Source of the DNA: Tetraselmis striata
Taxonomy: Eukaryota > Chlorophyta > Chlorodendrophyceae > Chlorodendrales > Chlorodendraceae
Direction of reading: 5' to 3'
Length of the DNA stretch: 64,000 nucleotides
NCBI GenBank assembly: GCA_006384855.1
Contig: VCJN01003586.1
Span: 150,729 to 214,728, forward strand
The notes under the pieces were generated by a model. That model was not told where the DNA came from. It saw nothing but the letters and a program-made list of their open reading frames with translations, and did not search any database. Of this stretch, positions 22,441 through 33,930 are shown piece by piece. Both the position numbers and the translations under genes were made by a program. Numbering within the stretch: position 1 is the first letter of the stretch; every line of letters begins with the position of its first letter.

Positions 22441-23300
22441 TTTGCAACTTCTCCACTTTCCGCGCCCAGCTCATCTTGTGGCTCCAGGCGGCTCTGGTTG
22501 TTCGGTCATCCGTTGGATGCAAACTTCGACCCACCATTGCGGGGGTAGGCATCTAGCGAGGGCAGCGCCACGTTGCCGCCCATTCCCGTCGCCGGTTGGG
22601 TATGTCCCGCAGGAGAGGCACATGAGGCAACCTTCATTGGCCTCCCGCCATGCCTTTTGCTCCGTACACGGGTCTTCACCGCCGGCAAGACGCTTTCCAT
22701 GACATAACGGGAATGGCGATGTTGACTGTGGTGTTGCGTTTGTAGTGATCACGACAACTCGGTTGTGCGTAGCGCGTCGTGGGTGCGGTGTACGGTGTGT
22801 AGTCTTGTTTGTCCGTGGTCCCGTGTATAACTTCCGAAAGGTGACCGTGATGCGTGGTGGGTATGTGATGTCAGTGCGTATTGGTTGGTTCCTAGGGTGG
22901 GTGGGTTGCCGTGGAGGCCTAGGGCTCTCCCTCCCCATGTAGTCTGCTGGTGTTTCCTCATGTCGCCGTATTCGGTGCCGGAGTTGTGAGCGTCGTCGTC
23001 CGTATGTTCTTCTCATCTTCAAGACGGAGATTGGGCGAGAGGGACGGTGCGGGTGAGAGGGTAGTTGTGGAGTGGGCCTCCTCGGACCGTGGTTGACAAC
23101 CTCGCTGAGAGGCGGTTGCGTTTGCGTGTGCATGGGGGTGTGTGTGTGTGGGGGGGGGGGGGGGGGGGGGGGGGGGCTTTTGTCCCTCAGGTCGACTACA
23201 TCTTGGATGAGTTGTTCGCGCGGAGTTTTGCGTCCGGCAATGAGGTGTCGCGGCCGGTGAGGCATGCTAGAAGACGTTTCATGGCGGGGGGGGGGGGGCG
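22441..23300 (-). CDS. Unidentified Pro/Arg-rich open frame, possibly decayed gag
   Basis: A minus-strand open frame of 264 residues (22471-23265) is rich in Pro, Arg and Thr and holds one CLMCLSCG cluster that could be a degenerate zinc knuckle. It crosses a 27-base G run at 23150-23176 (read as poly-Pro), which argues against a conserved protein. A second frame at 23447-23761 has a similar composition. I do not recognise a family; a retroelement gag or chance openness are both possible. Confidence 0.2.
23150..23176 (+). repeat. Poly(G) tract, 27 bases
   Basis: Preceded by (TG)n. A second run of 13 G is at 23286-23298. Confidence 0.95.
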
Positions 23301-24118
23301 TCCTCTTGGGGATATAGAGTGAGTGTTATTGGCGGGACAGTTCGGGGGGTCGGAGGAAGCCGTGCACTTGTGTGCTACTCGCTTTAATTTTCCCGGGGGT
23401 TAAAGGCGGCGGCCTTTTATGCTGGAGGGCTCCCCTCCGTATGTGGTTATGCTTTGTGCGATGACCGGGCGGTCGGGGCCGGTATAGATGCGGGTGGAGG
23501 TCTCCGCCACGGGTTCAACGTAGTATATATGTGAGTGGGTGATGTTGGGCCTCCGACGGACTGTCTAGGAGACCGCGGCTTGTGGTCTTGGGTCTTGGCC
23601 CGGGCCTCACTCGGCTTTTGCCTCGTCGACCTTGGCAATGTACTTTCCTGCGTGACTGTACTGCCTTGCGCGCGTACTAGTTCATCGTCATCGGCCGCGA
23701 GCGTAGTGAAAATTCGTCGTAGTTTCTCCAACGCGCCCATCGCTCCGTATGTAGTTCTCACGGTATGTATGAGATATCGATATGGATTGACGCGCAGCAG
23801 AGCTGAAGCCGGATGAACGAATCCTGTGAACTCGTATGGCCGGAAATGGCCACGTCAGCACGTCGTACTTTCACGAGAATCGATCGACACAACCGGAATT
23901 ACTTTTGCGGAATGCTTCATCGGCAACAATTTGCTCAATGACTACAACGGAGCGTGGTCTACCAGAGCTTTCCGTATTAACTGCATCGCGGCAAAAAAAA
24001 ATGGCCGTCGCAGAGGCGCTGCCAGAGTTCCACAGATGGTGCCTGCCAGTCCTGTCCTGGGCACGGAAACCGGCGCGGTTTTGCGGTGGTGCGGAAAAAC
24101 CGCAGGGATGCGGTCGTA

Positions 24119-24273
24119 CCTGTACTGGTTTGAATTACAAAAGCGTAAGCAACAAGAGCCTACCGCGTAGTACAACGTCACGGGCAAGTCCAATAAAGCT
24201 GCCTGTACTGGTTTGAATTACGAAAGCGTAATAAGCAACAAGAGCCTACCGCGTAGTACAACGTCACGGGCAA
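24119..24273 (+). repeat. Two-copy tandem repeat, about 70 bp
   Basis: CCTGTACTGGTTTGAATTAC... at 24119-24187 repeats at 24202-24273 with a small insertion (AT) and one substitution; 14 bases separate the copies. Confidence 0.9.
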
Positions 24274-24508
24274 CTTCAAATCCTGTACTTCAAATTCCTG
24301 AACTGGTACCCTTAGTATCAAATCCCGGCATGGCATCTTTTCTCCACTGCGCTGCTGGTGATAAATAAGTACAGGTACCCGTCGTAGGCGCGGGTTATTG
24401 TGTTGCCAGTCCTGTTCCTGTACTCCGGTCCCGGGGCGGAGAAAAAAGATTACGAGTCGCTTTAATAGTATATTTAATAGTATACGGTTTTTTTTTAATA
24501 CTATTTAT

Positions 24509-24690
24509 AATATATAATTACATGAGCTAGCAGCAGAAGGCGATATCGGAAATCACGGAAATACAGTTTAAATCCTTTGTCGCTACGGTACAATTTAGGG
24601 TTTAGGGTATAGGGCTTAGGGTAATACCCGGAGTAGCAATATAATTATTGATCGATCGATTACATGAGCCAGCAGCAGAAGGCGATATCA
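24509..24690 (+). repeat. Two copies of the ATGAGCTAGCAGCAGAAGG repeat
   Basis: Copies at about 24509-24549 and 24658-24690 match the one at 12627-12660 and the inverted one at 13412-13447. Confidence 0.8.
24594..24620 (+). repeat. Short telomere-like repeat
   Basis: Two perfect TTTAGGG units followed by TATAGGG- and CTTAGGG-like units. TTTAGGG is the plant-type telomere repeat, also found in many algae. Confidence 0.6.
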
Positions 24691-25153
24691 TTAATGATAC
24701 ATTATCATATAAATAAGCGACTACGACCGCCCTGCAGATGTAATGGTATCACCAGGGGTAGCCTTGGTATCACTGTGGTATCACTGTCCTTCGCCCCCCT
24801 TCGCCGCTTCGGATTATTCTGGCCGGGGGGTGGGGGCACCTACACAAATCCCCGGCGCGAAGCGCCGCTAAGAAGCGGATATAGTCGCTGGTAATCGCTA
24901 TAACCCGCATAATAGGGTCGGTCATAAGTGATTCCCGTAATCATCCGCCTCGCTCATATTCCAACCGATCATGCCGTACGGGTAATTGACATGTAAGGAT
25001 GGTATGTACCGCCAAATTATTAAAAGAATATTCCATATTCTTTACATTTTGATTATTTATGCCACATGCACAGAATCCTTGCTAGCTATATGCATACTGA
25101 ATATTCTTTACCTTATTATGAATTTCATGGGCAGGATATCTTATACGCCCTGA

Positions 25154-25390
25154 CGGTTTCATTTATGGCGCTCCGAGATCGCTACCGACAAGGGTATTAC
25201 TATATTAGTCAATGATCGCCGCCTGCATATTCCCATGTGCATGTGCGCTCGCGATTTGATATGTGCTTCTTGCTTATTAATTAATAAAGAATGTGTCTGC
25301 AAAGCCGCTGAGGACCAAGACATTATTAATTTATTAGACCGCTACAGTCGCCACATGCAATATAATCGCGATGGTCGCGCTATTAAATAA
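25154..25390 (+). CDS. Short AT-rich open frame, Cys-rich, 78 aa, unidentified
   Basis: An open stretch without an early ATG reads EIATDKGITILVNDRRLHIP, then CMCARDLICASCLLINKECVC and a polar C-terminus ending RDGRAIK-stop. Five of the six Cys are in a CxC...CxxC...CxC cluster, suggesting a metal-binding tail. Upstream, another frame reads RPDGFIYGAP, which could be its continuation after a frameshift. Base composition is much more AT-rich than the neighbouring exons, so an origin from a mobile element or a virus-like insertion is possible. No family is recognised, and it may be a pseudogene fragment. Confidence 0.25.
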   Translation, partial: RFHLWRSEIATDKGITILVNDRRLHIPMCMCARDLICASCLLINKECVCKAAEDQDIINLLDRYSRHMQYNRDGRAIK

Positions 25391-25562
25391 TAATGCGACA
25401 TCTCCTGGCAGGAGATGACGCGCGATCAGGCACCCGAAGCTGTTGACAGTCATAGCCGTCACGGCACACACCGGTTTCTCACTTTCTCCCCCTCCCATCC
25501 GCCGCGATTCATGTATTGCTGAACTGCTGGCTGTTTCAGTCTAGGAGAGGACTTTATTTGCG

Positions 25563-28500
25563 ATGCCGTCAATACCTTCTGCAACCGTGATAGAGGTTGC
25601 CTGCGCGATCGCCGAGGCGGCAGTGCTCTACTGGCTGGCGGGCATCCTTCACGAAGCGTTCCACCTCGCCACCGCGGTCCTAACCGGCCGAGGGGCTGTC
25701 ATGCTGACGGTATGCTACTGTGCCGACCCCACCTTCCAGCCAGTAAAGCCCTTTTGTTGCAATCACCAGCAGTGAATGGGACCCTGCCAATCACAACGAA
25801 TTCCGTCGCGCGGGACGACGGCAATTCCTAACATCGAGGATGATATACCTGTAGCGTGCGGGCAGACCACCGGTAGCAGTAGCCTACTACAGCGCCTCGT
25901 TAATCGCGCGTACTGTTCTTGTCTCTGTGTCACTGCAGGCGAAGAACGCCTTCGACGCCGTATTCTGCCGGCGATTGTCGACAACAAGTGGTGTTTCCGG
26001 CTGGCGCGAGGCCGCGTGTCGCCATGCGGGGTGGATCGGCTCTTTGGGTGCAGCGGCGCTCATTTGGGCGGTCGCGCGCTGGAGTGCCGCCTCGCAGGCC
26101 GTTATGTGGCTCGTGGCGGCGGAGGCCGTGTACTCCGACCTGCTCAGGCCGGAGGTCTGCCCGGCTCGTCTAGCCAGAGTATCGTAGACCTGCGCCGTTG
26201 ACCACTCCTGTTAACCTCACGAAACGGCTACCCCTTTCTAGACTGTGCAAATAACTTGATCGTCCGCCCAATTGCTGCATGGCGGTGACGCGTGCACTGA
26301 GTACCCGTATCGCACTCGCAGTGCGATGGCTGGCTGCACTGCGGCTGTTTCGGCCTGATTCTCTTGAGCAAAGAGCACCGCGAGGCGGCCTACGAGTTGC
26401 TTCAGCAAATGGTGCGCGTGACGCAAATGCGCGGAAGTCAGAGCGGTGGCCTTATCGCCTTCCGGACAGGGTTGTTCGGCTCGGAGGGCATCCGCACCCG
26501 CGTCGTCAACGGCAAGCGCGGAGACCTTTCGGTCAAATTGGTTGCCCGCTTTCGTCGCGACATGGCCTGGAGCAATGACAAGATTGCGGTAAAATCACCC
26601 GCAGTGTACGCTGGGCACACCCGGTTCGCCACCTCCAGTAAGGCGACGCTGGCAGGCACACACCCCCACCGTTGGAGCCCCCGTGTGCGCCACGCTGTGT
26701 GGTGCGAGGAGGCTACCGGTATGACCATGAGCTGTAAGAACGTCGAGGTCTACGTCTGCCACAACGGCGACCTTGACTACTACGAGGCGCACGGCTTGAC
26801 GTACCCACTTTCCGAAGTCCGGTCATTCGTGGAGCACGCGACCGGCGTACCGTGCTCGACTCCCGTCGACAGTGTGGTGATCGCGGGCCTGATGGAGCTG
26901 CTCCGCACCAAGGGCGTCTGGCAGCTCAGCCTGCGCTACGCTCTCGCGTTTGCCACCCCTGGCCGCACCCTTGACACCCAGATGCCGACCACCGAAGACA
27001 TGGCGCTCCTGAGCGACTGCTTCACCGAGGCACTGCACACCGTGCTTTTCGGCCGCGATCGTAGGCCCGTGTCATGGGTGGGGTCCGCTGGGGGCCGCGC
27101 GGCGATTGAGACGGAGGCTTGCAAGCGTCTGCGGGGCGCTAATCTGCTCCCCTTGCGGCTCCCCACTTACGACGAGGAGAACGCTGCTCTGCCGACACTT
27201 GTGCATGCCACTGTGGCCGCCTTTTTCGACAACGATCTTATGAACAGGTGAGCCATGGACTGTAGTCATATGTGAAGGCCACTCAGTTTTTTTGCCTTTT
27301 TAAAAACTTTAGCAGCGCGTTTGCTTGGAAATTTCACACGCGGCGAGTGAACAACACGTACCATAACAACGAATCCTTTCCTTTCCCATTTTGGATTGCT
27401 CTCATGCAGCGTGCGCGAGTTTCTACGCTGTGCACGTGGGTCCTTTGGCCTCTCCGTCGTCAGCTCCCTTGACACCCAGCGAGAAATTGTGCTGGCTGCA
27501 AAGGGTCAGACGATGAGTGTCGCCTTCTACCCACGCTCCAAGACTGTTCTGTATGGCTCCGAGCAGGCTGCCGTCAAGGTGCACTGACGCCCCCCCCCCC
27601 CCCCAATCTTCCCCCGTATTAGCATTGGACAGTCTATGTGTACGTTCAATTGGACGTCCTCATTCCTTGAAATATCTGCTGCTGTGGGAGCACTTGATCG
27701 TACATCCTTCTCCTGGATTTCTGTGGCAAGCTGTTGGCAGTGAGGGGTGTTCTTTTCACTGTTCATGATGATTTTTATTCTCAGCTCGCAATTGTCAATC
27801 GTCGCATCGCTGGTCCTCTGGTGGCATTTAAGCATCTGCTGCGCTCTAGCCGCCAATCCGCCAGCACCACCATTATGCCAACCACATACCAGGAATATGG
27901 CCCTGACTCTATCCGCGCGCAGGCCGCACTCGGCCTGGTTCCGGCAGGGCCAGTCCCAAACGAGGGTCTGGATGCTGTGCGACTGGACTTGAATGATCTG
28001 GAGGGGGAGGTCTGCCAGCTATCGTGGATGGAGGCGGGTAGCGGTGGCATGCAGATGCCCAACAAGGCAGCAAGCGGCCCCAATGCCACCATGCTCATGG
28101 GCGGGGCACTGTGCGTGCGCCTGGCCAACCTGCAGCGCGAGAAGCCATCCGCTGAGCTGCGCCCGCGCCTCGTCCGCCTGGAGGACAACCCGCTTATCAC
28201 GCCCATCCCGCCGGCGGTCAAGGATCCCGTCGGCGCGGACGTGGCCGAGATCCCGTCCGCCCTGGCGGCGCTCCAGCGAGACTGGGTCAGCCCCGGCAGC
28301 CTCAACCGCCTCTCCGCCTGCTCCCTCGGACGCGACGTGCTCAAGAAACTGGCCGACACGAACCCCAAGAACAACGGGCGCGTGGACGTCCTGCTCACAG
28401 GGTGTGAGGTCAGCCTGTGGCTCGGGGAGCAGTTTGCCGCCGACCTGCACCGCGTGCTCCCCAAGCTCGCCATCCGCGCCATCTCCTCCAACAAGGCAAG

Positions 28501-31500
28501 CACCCCACTCTGCTCTGTCTGCTAAATAGCCAGCACTTTATCGTGCCCTCGGCTTACTGCCATTAAGCCATGCCAAAGCGCCAACTGACGTGCTCTCCTA
28601 CATCCAGATACATCATGGCTCCTTTCCTTGGGTCTTTTCATTGGGTGTCTGCCTATTCCTCCTCATCGGCACTCTCTATATGCCTTCCAGTGATGTGGTA
28701 GGTGTTAAATCAGTTTCAGTCATATACCAACCTATGAGTGGGCTCTGTATTTCAGCTGCAGCTCCGAACAGAGCTGTCAGGTAGTAACGTGATATAAGAA
28801 CGCCAAATGGTCATACTCTCAACGTCAGCTCACGCGGAGATGTGCAGCCACATCCATGTACTAGTCCCAAATGAACCCGTAGCAGTTTTTTCTTTGCGCA
28901 TGAATTCGTACATACCGATACTGCATCAGTAGTAATGTTGCAATTAATCGATTATACTGATACCGCAGTTGTCATGCCAATTTACTCCGGGTACATGGAT
29001 ACTGCGCTGCTACCGTATGTGTAACAGCCTCAAAGTAGAAGCGATATGCAACACGGGCACTATTGTTTGAGGATTAACAATAATGTGTTTACATATACGA
29101 TATTTCCCGGCATCTAGTGCCAAATAAAATTCAGATCTCTGGTAGCATTTAATTGGGTTCGCGGGTCCAAAAACAATGAGTTGTTTTGCAGTATCGAGTT
29201 GGAAGATCCGGGTAATACTTGTGTTCTTGGTATATTCCGGTATATTCAAGATCAATGTAATAACATTTTCTCTCTTTGCTCTCGCAGGAGGGGGGGGGGG
29301 GGGGGGGGGGGCAAGCACGATGACAAAACGCGAACCCAAAGCGTGGTTATATGGTACAAGGCTGATCAGGCGACTTGCAGTTTTCAGCCCGCAAATTGGT
29401 CATTTTTCAACCGTTTTGGATGTTCTTTGGCGGAGATGGGACAGGGTTTTGTGCTCTGTTAGGGCATACAAAGCAGGAAAACAGACTCGGTCATTTGAGA
29501 AAATCCGATTGTTGGCGTAAATCCACAGAAATGTTTAGGAAACATCACGGATATCGCGAAAATGTGATATCACTTTTTTTATCATAATTGATGAGCGAGG
29601 CTAGGGGGCTGTGGGGGCATGCAATTTCCCACATAGTTATATGACTAGGGGGGGGGGGGGGGGGGGTCCCACCCAGACACTCAGACAAACGTGATGGCCG
29701 GATCACCTTCTTGAGAAACCCTAGCCAACCCTGCACTTGCCAACCCTAGCTTTAACCTAGACATTTTAGGGTCAAATTTACAAAGGGGGTCGAGCTGTCT
29801 CATGCAACAAACCCTAAACATTGATATTCCAGGTCGAAGATATGAAACCCTAGAAAACAATGTGGGATATTGAAGCCCTAGTATAGCGCCGGATCAACCT
29901 CCCAGCCTCGTATTGACGGGTGGTCCTGTGCGGCTTCCAGGTTCTCGGCCTACTGGGGCACAGCTTTCCGATCCCCCAGACAGGCTTTCAGCTGGCTGAG
30001 GAGGCGCTTGACCTGACGGATGCGATCGTGATCATTGTGAGCCACAGCGGCGGCACCTTTGCGCCGCTTGCCATCTCCAAGCTGCTCCAGGCGGTCACCC
30101 TCAACATCTACGTGGTCACGAGCGAGTGGGACACCCAAGTGGCGCGCGAGCTCCGCTCCCTGGCCTCCTGGAGCGCCCGCAGCCGAATCTTCTCCACCGG
30201 CATCGGCCTGCGCCCCGCGGAGCCCTGCTCAATCAGCGTGGCTGCCACCCACCAGCTGCTCACGCAGATCCTGCTGCAGCTGATGCAGATTGTGCAGGCC
30301 AGCCCGGCGCTGACGGAGCAGGCGCACTGCATCCCGGATGACACCCGCCAGCTGGAGGCACTGAACCAAGAAAACATCGCTAGCCTGGAGGCCATCGTGG
30401 GGGTATCCCGGACCGGCGAGGTCAAGCTCCCCCCCCTCCTTCAGAGACCCCCGCCCTTCCCTCCGCTCCCTCTTCAACATGCGGACCCTGGCAGGGACGA
30501 ACCACCAGCATGCCGTAACCTCGCTTTGGGTTTCATTTGCGTTGCTGTATTACCCCCCGCCCCTCTCCCAAAAGAAAAAAATGCATTTTGAAATACATCA
30601 GAATACACCACGAACCCAGCAACTAAATGGCTGGGTACTTGTCTTAAATTGTATCAGAATACACCACGAAAGACACACGGATATTCCGACTCGTTGCTGT
30701 CAAAACAATTATCCAATATTTGTTTTCAAAACCCTAAAAACCCCAGCGCAAGGAAATCGTGCTCCGGTATCTGTCTAGACATCTATCAGAAGACACCAGG
30801 AATAATACGCGTGGATATTCCAACACATTCCTGCCGCCGAACATCAATTCGGCGGCAGGAATGACCGCTTTTCGACCGGCGCACCCAGCAATTAAATGTG
30901 CGGTACTTGTCTTTTAATGTTTTGGAGTAAAACAGGAAATCACGCAGATATTCCGACTCCTTGCTGCCGCCAGAACATCTGTTCAATTTTTTCGGACCCG
31001 CGATCCCGTAGCGGTGTTAAACGGCGCGATTTAATAATAAATCTTCTATCGAAATATTACATATTGAATCTTTCATATTGTAAATTAAATCAAGATTAGA
31101 TTACAACTAATCTTGAATGTATCAGATTACACCATAAATATCACGCAAGTATTCCGACTTTTGGCTGCCGAAGATCAATTCATTACTTTTTGGACCCACG
31201 AACCCAATTAAGTGGTTCTAACATGTATGCATGCTGATGTCCTCTTGCCTGCGTCCCACAGACGTTTCAGTCACCCACGGAGCGCAACCTGCGCAACCTG
31301 GGCCGCCGCTGGGCCTTCCACGTTCTCGAGGCGCCCATCTCGTGGATGTTGACAGCAGCATACATCCTGGCCACCGTGACGGCGGGCACGCCGCTCGTTT
31401 CCGGTGTGGCGCGCGCAGTCATGGGCCCTGCTGCCTTGTCGGCAGCGACCTGGAGCCACGCGCTGTTGGCGCTCGATGCGCTGCTGTACCTGTTCTTCCC

Positions 31501-33882
31501 GCAGCTGGCGCACTGGGCCATCCGGCTGGCGCAGCGCCGGCCGCTGATGCATCGCATGGCGCACCGCAGCGTGCTCATCGGCGACGTCCCATGGGTGGCG
31601 CAGGCCGCCGAGGCGTTCCTCTCAAAGCTCTTTGCGTCCGCCTACTCCAACGCCAGCGTGAGCGTGTACAGCGCCAACGCGGGCGATCACTTGGTGCACC
31701 GCCACACCCACCGTGTGGTGCGCGGCTCGCTGCTGGCGGTGGGCCGCCCGGATGGCCGGCTCTCGGCGCTCGCCAGCTCGGAGAATGCCGTCATGCTTGC
31801 CGTGAGCCAGGCCGCCAGCATCCAGAGCCTGGGCCATGCCTGCTGCGAAGCCATCACTGTGGGGCACAATCCCATCGCGCTGCCGCTGTCCAAGGGCGCC
31901 ATCTTCTTGCCGTTTAACCGCCCCATGTACCTGTGCGAGACTGGGCTGGTTGAGTCCGGGCCGAGCATTACGCCTGGCATCTCATCGCGTGGCGACGATG
32001 CTGCCACTTCATCGGCCCAGAGCCCCACCGATGCCGAGGCGCTGTTATCCCTCAACACGCGCTCCACGGCCTCGTCCGCTGCCATGGCGGGCCGCATGGA
32101 GTCCATGCGTAAGGAGGGGCTCCGCGAGGAGCCGAGCATGCTCATCTCTGGCCGCCGTCTGACAGCCTCCAACCCGCGCAGCCCAGACTTGCAAAAGCCG
32201 CCAGCTCCCGGAACCCGGCTGACGTCATCCAACCCGCGCAGCTCCGTCCCCGCGAAGGAACACAGACCCATCGTGACCTTTGACCCCAAATCCGATGCGG
32301 AATCCAGCCCACTGAAGGCCGCTGCGAGCCCTGTGAGCACCAGCCTGAGAGCCGCGAGGGCTGCTGCGCTGCCCAGGCGTCAGAGCATTGGCGGCGGGCA
32401 ACGATACAATGCCCGCAGACGTGGCAGCCTTGAGGTTCAGCCCCGGCAGGCCAGCGCCACCCAGCGCCGCAGCATCGAGCGCGAGACTTTCACCAACCTC
32501 TCCCTTCGCAGGCAGCCTGAACTCGCGCCACACGGCTTGGTGGGTGACAGCACCGGCGGCCCCACCATCCGTGAGATCTCGCTTGAACTCTCTCTTGGCC
32601 CACTTGACGCCATGTCGGGGCGGAGGAGCGGACCGATGCCGCTCAGCCTGGCGGGATTAAAGACGCAATTCGATCAGGTGCGCCTGATGACGGCCCAGCA
32701 GACTCATGCGCCGCATCGCACAAGCAGCTTCGGATTGCCAGAGCACTGACAACGGCCCCCCGCGCGCGGTGAAGAACATCTATATGTACTCCCAGGTATT
32801 GGTGCCGGCAAATAGTCTTTAAAGCGTCGGAAACTCGTTATAGATTTTATAAGATTTGTGGCAAGGGAGGGCAGTGCACGTTCTTATACATAAATTGTCA
32901 TTACCGCCGCGCGTGCATCCGAAGCCGTGCTGCAGGTTTGCCAAATATTGCTGTCTATTTTCTCCATTTATCCATCCTTTATTGTATTTTACCCCCCTCC
33001 CCCCTGCACGAAGTGAGAAATCACTGCATTTATTGGTAGTCTATAACAACGCACCATCCATCACAAAAACAGCGCGGAATCTCCGACTTTTCGCGCAAAA
33101 CTTGTTTTGTGACCCGCAAACCCAATTAAGTGCCACAGTTACGTACCCGGGGGGTTGAAGTGATACCTGTAAAGGTACTATTGCTTGACTTGTGCATCCT
33201 CCATCCCGGCGGCTGGGCAGATGGAAGGTCCCAATCGACGTCTTGCCGCCGCCGTAGAATTCACCCGCTGACCATTGTGTGCCCATACACCACCCCCACT
33301 CCACAGATGCGCGACAAGCTGCAGCACGACCCGACGCTCCACACGGTGGAGGCACAGGTTCAGGCGCTGCTGGGGCAGGTGGAGCCCAGCACCGAGGCGG
33401 TGTTTGGCGAGGGCATGGTGGCGGAGTTCCCGGGCGTTCCGCTGGCGCGGCTGGTGAAAGAGCAGCAGCTTTCGTGCGAGCTGATGGAGAGCCGCTTTGC
33501 AAGTATGCAGCGCCTGGTGTCGTTCTTCGTGATGTTCCACGAGATGGGCCGCACCGTGGCGGATTTCTGGCCCGTCGTCTCATTCGGCCTGCTCGGCTAT
33601 GGCATTGAGCGCAGCCACAGCGTCATGCGCATCGCCACCACCGCTTCGCCGGTCTGCGCAATGGAGGTGGACGAGCGCATCCGCGAGCTGCGCACCGCAA
33701 AGACCGCACTGCGTGCGCGCGATGCCTTCATGGGACTCCTTCGCCGTCGGCGTACCCATGGCTCCACTTCCGCCGCTGCCCCAGCAGTGGCGCTGCCGGA
33801 GCCGGAGCCGCTGGTGGCCGGCACCCCTGAGCTGCGCAGTGCACGGAGCCACCGGCTGTCGATTGATGCCCACGAGGACTAG
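25563..33882 (+). CDS. Membrane protein with class II glutamine amidotransferase and SIS domains, 8 exons, 1500 aa
   Basis: Exons 25563-25709, 25939-26154, 26322-27247, 27410-27578, 27923-28495, 29941-30420, 31262-32677 and 33307-33882 join in one frame. All junctions are phase 0 except exon 3 to 4 (phase 2); intron 5 uses a GC donor. Residues 1-121 are hydrophobic with HEAFH at 30-34. Residues from about 128 (CGCFGLILL) form a class II amidotransferase: GHTRFATS, HNGDLDY and STPVDSV supply the Arg, Thr, Asn-Gly and Asp positions known from GlmS. Residues about 635-740 are a SIS sugar-phosphate fold (LLTGCEVSLWLGE; VSHSGGTF). Two or more hydrophobic segments follow (about 854-910: WMLTAAYILATV, LLALDALLYLFF), then a conserved-looking globular region, a low-complexity Ser/Arg tail and a C-terminal domain. 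By analogy with glucosamine-6-phosphate synthase it may transfer glutamine nitrogen to a sugar phosphate at a membrane. The substrate is unknown, and a regulatory role is possible. The junctions at 30420/31262 and 32677/33307 are the least certain. Confidence 0.8.
27590..27604 (+). repeat. Poly(C) tract, 15 bases, in amidotransferase intron 4
   Basis: Begins 12 bases after the donor at 27579, the same distance as the tract in cyclase intron 4. Confidence 0.95.
29290..29311 (+). repeat. Poly(G) tract, 22 bases
   Basis: In amidotransferase intron 5, after TCTCGCAGGA. Confidence 0.95.
29648..29666 (+). repeat. Poly(G) tract, 19 bases
   Basis: In amidotransferase intron 5, upstream of the CCCTA-rich stretch. 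Confidence 0.95.
29716..29882 (+). repeat. Dispersed CCCTA/CCCTAAA motifs
   Basis: Six or more ACCCTA or CCCTAAA words occur in about 165 bases, read as degenerate telomere-like sequence on the other strand. They are not a clean array. Confidence 0.4.
30590..31220 (+). repeat. Diverged tandem repeats in amidotransferase intron 6
   Basis: At least three units start near 30597/30652, 30784 and 31117 with ATCAGA.(T/G)ACACCA, followed by GATATTCC(G/A)AC, TTGCTG.C and GGACCC.CGA.CCC. The block AAACCCAATTAAGTG recurs at 31202-31214 and at 33118-33132, and inverted near 29150. Confidence 0.6.
30826..30863 (+). repeat. Perfect 16-bp hairpin
   Basis: CATTCCTGCCGCCGAA and its exact complement are separated by CATCAA, inside one unit of the intron 6 tandem repeat. 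Confidence 0.95.
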
Positions 33883-33910
33883 GCAGCAGTGGGCATCCAT
33901 GGCGCACTCA

Positions 33911-33930
33911 GGGGGGGGGGGGGGGGGGGG
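33911..33930 (+). repeat. Poly(G) tract, 20 bases
   Basis: Begins 29 bases after the amidotransferase stop codon, within its probable 3' UTR. Confidence 0.95.

Larger units (their letters stand above)
28496..29940 (+). other. GC-AG intron 5 of the amidotransferase gene
   Basis: The donor is AACAAG/GCAAGC and the acceptor CGGCTTCCAG. Joining gives SSNK-VLGLLGHSFPIP, a continuous SIS-domain sequence, which supports the unusual GC donor. The intron holds G runs at 29290-29311 and 29648-29666, plus scattered CCCTA motifs. Confidence 0.7.

Noticed and set aside
32678-32749. Amidotransferase gene ending at the TGA at 32747
   Set aside because: It is possible as an alternative end, but CAG/GTGCGC at 32677 joins the 33307 exon in phase 0 and that exon continues with good protein-like sequence.
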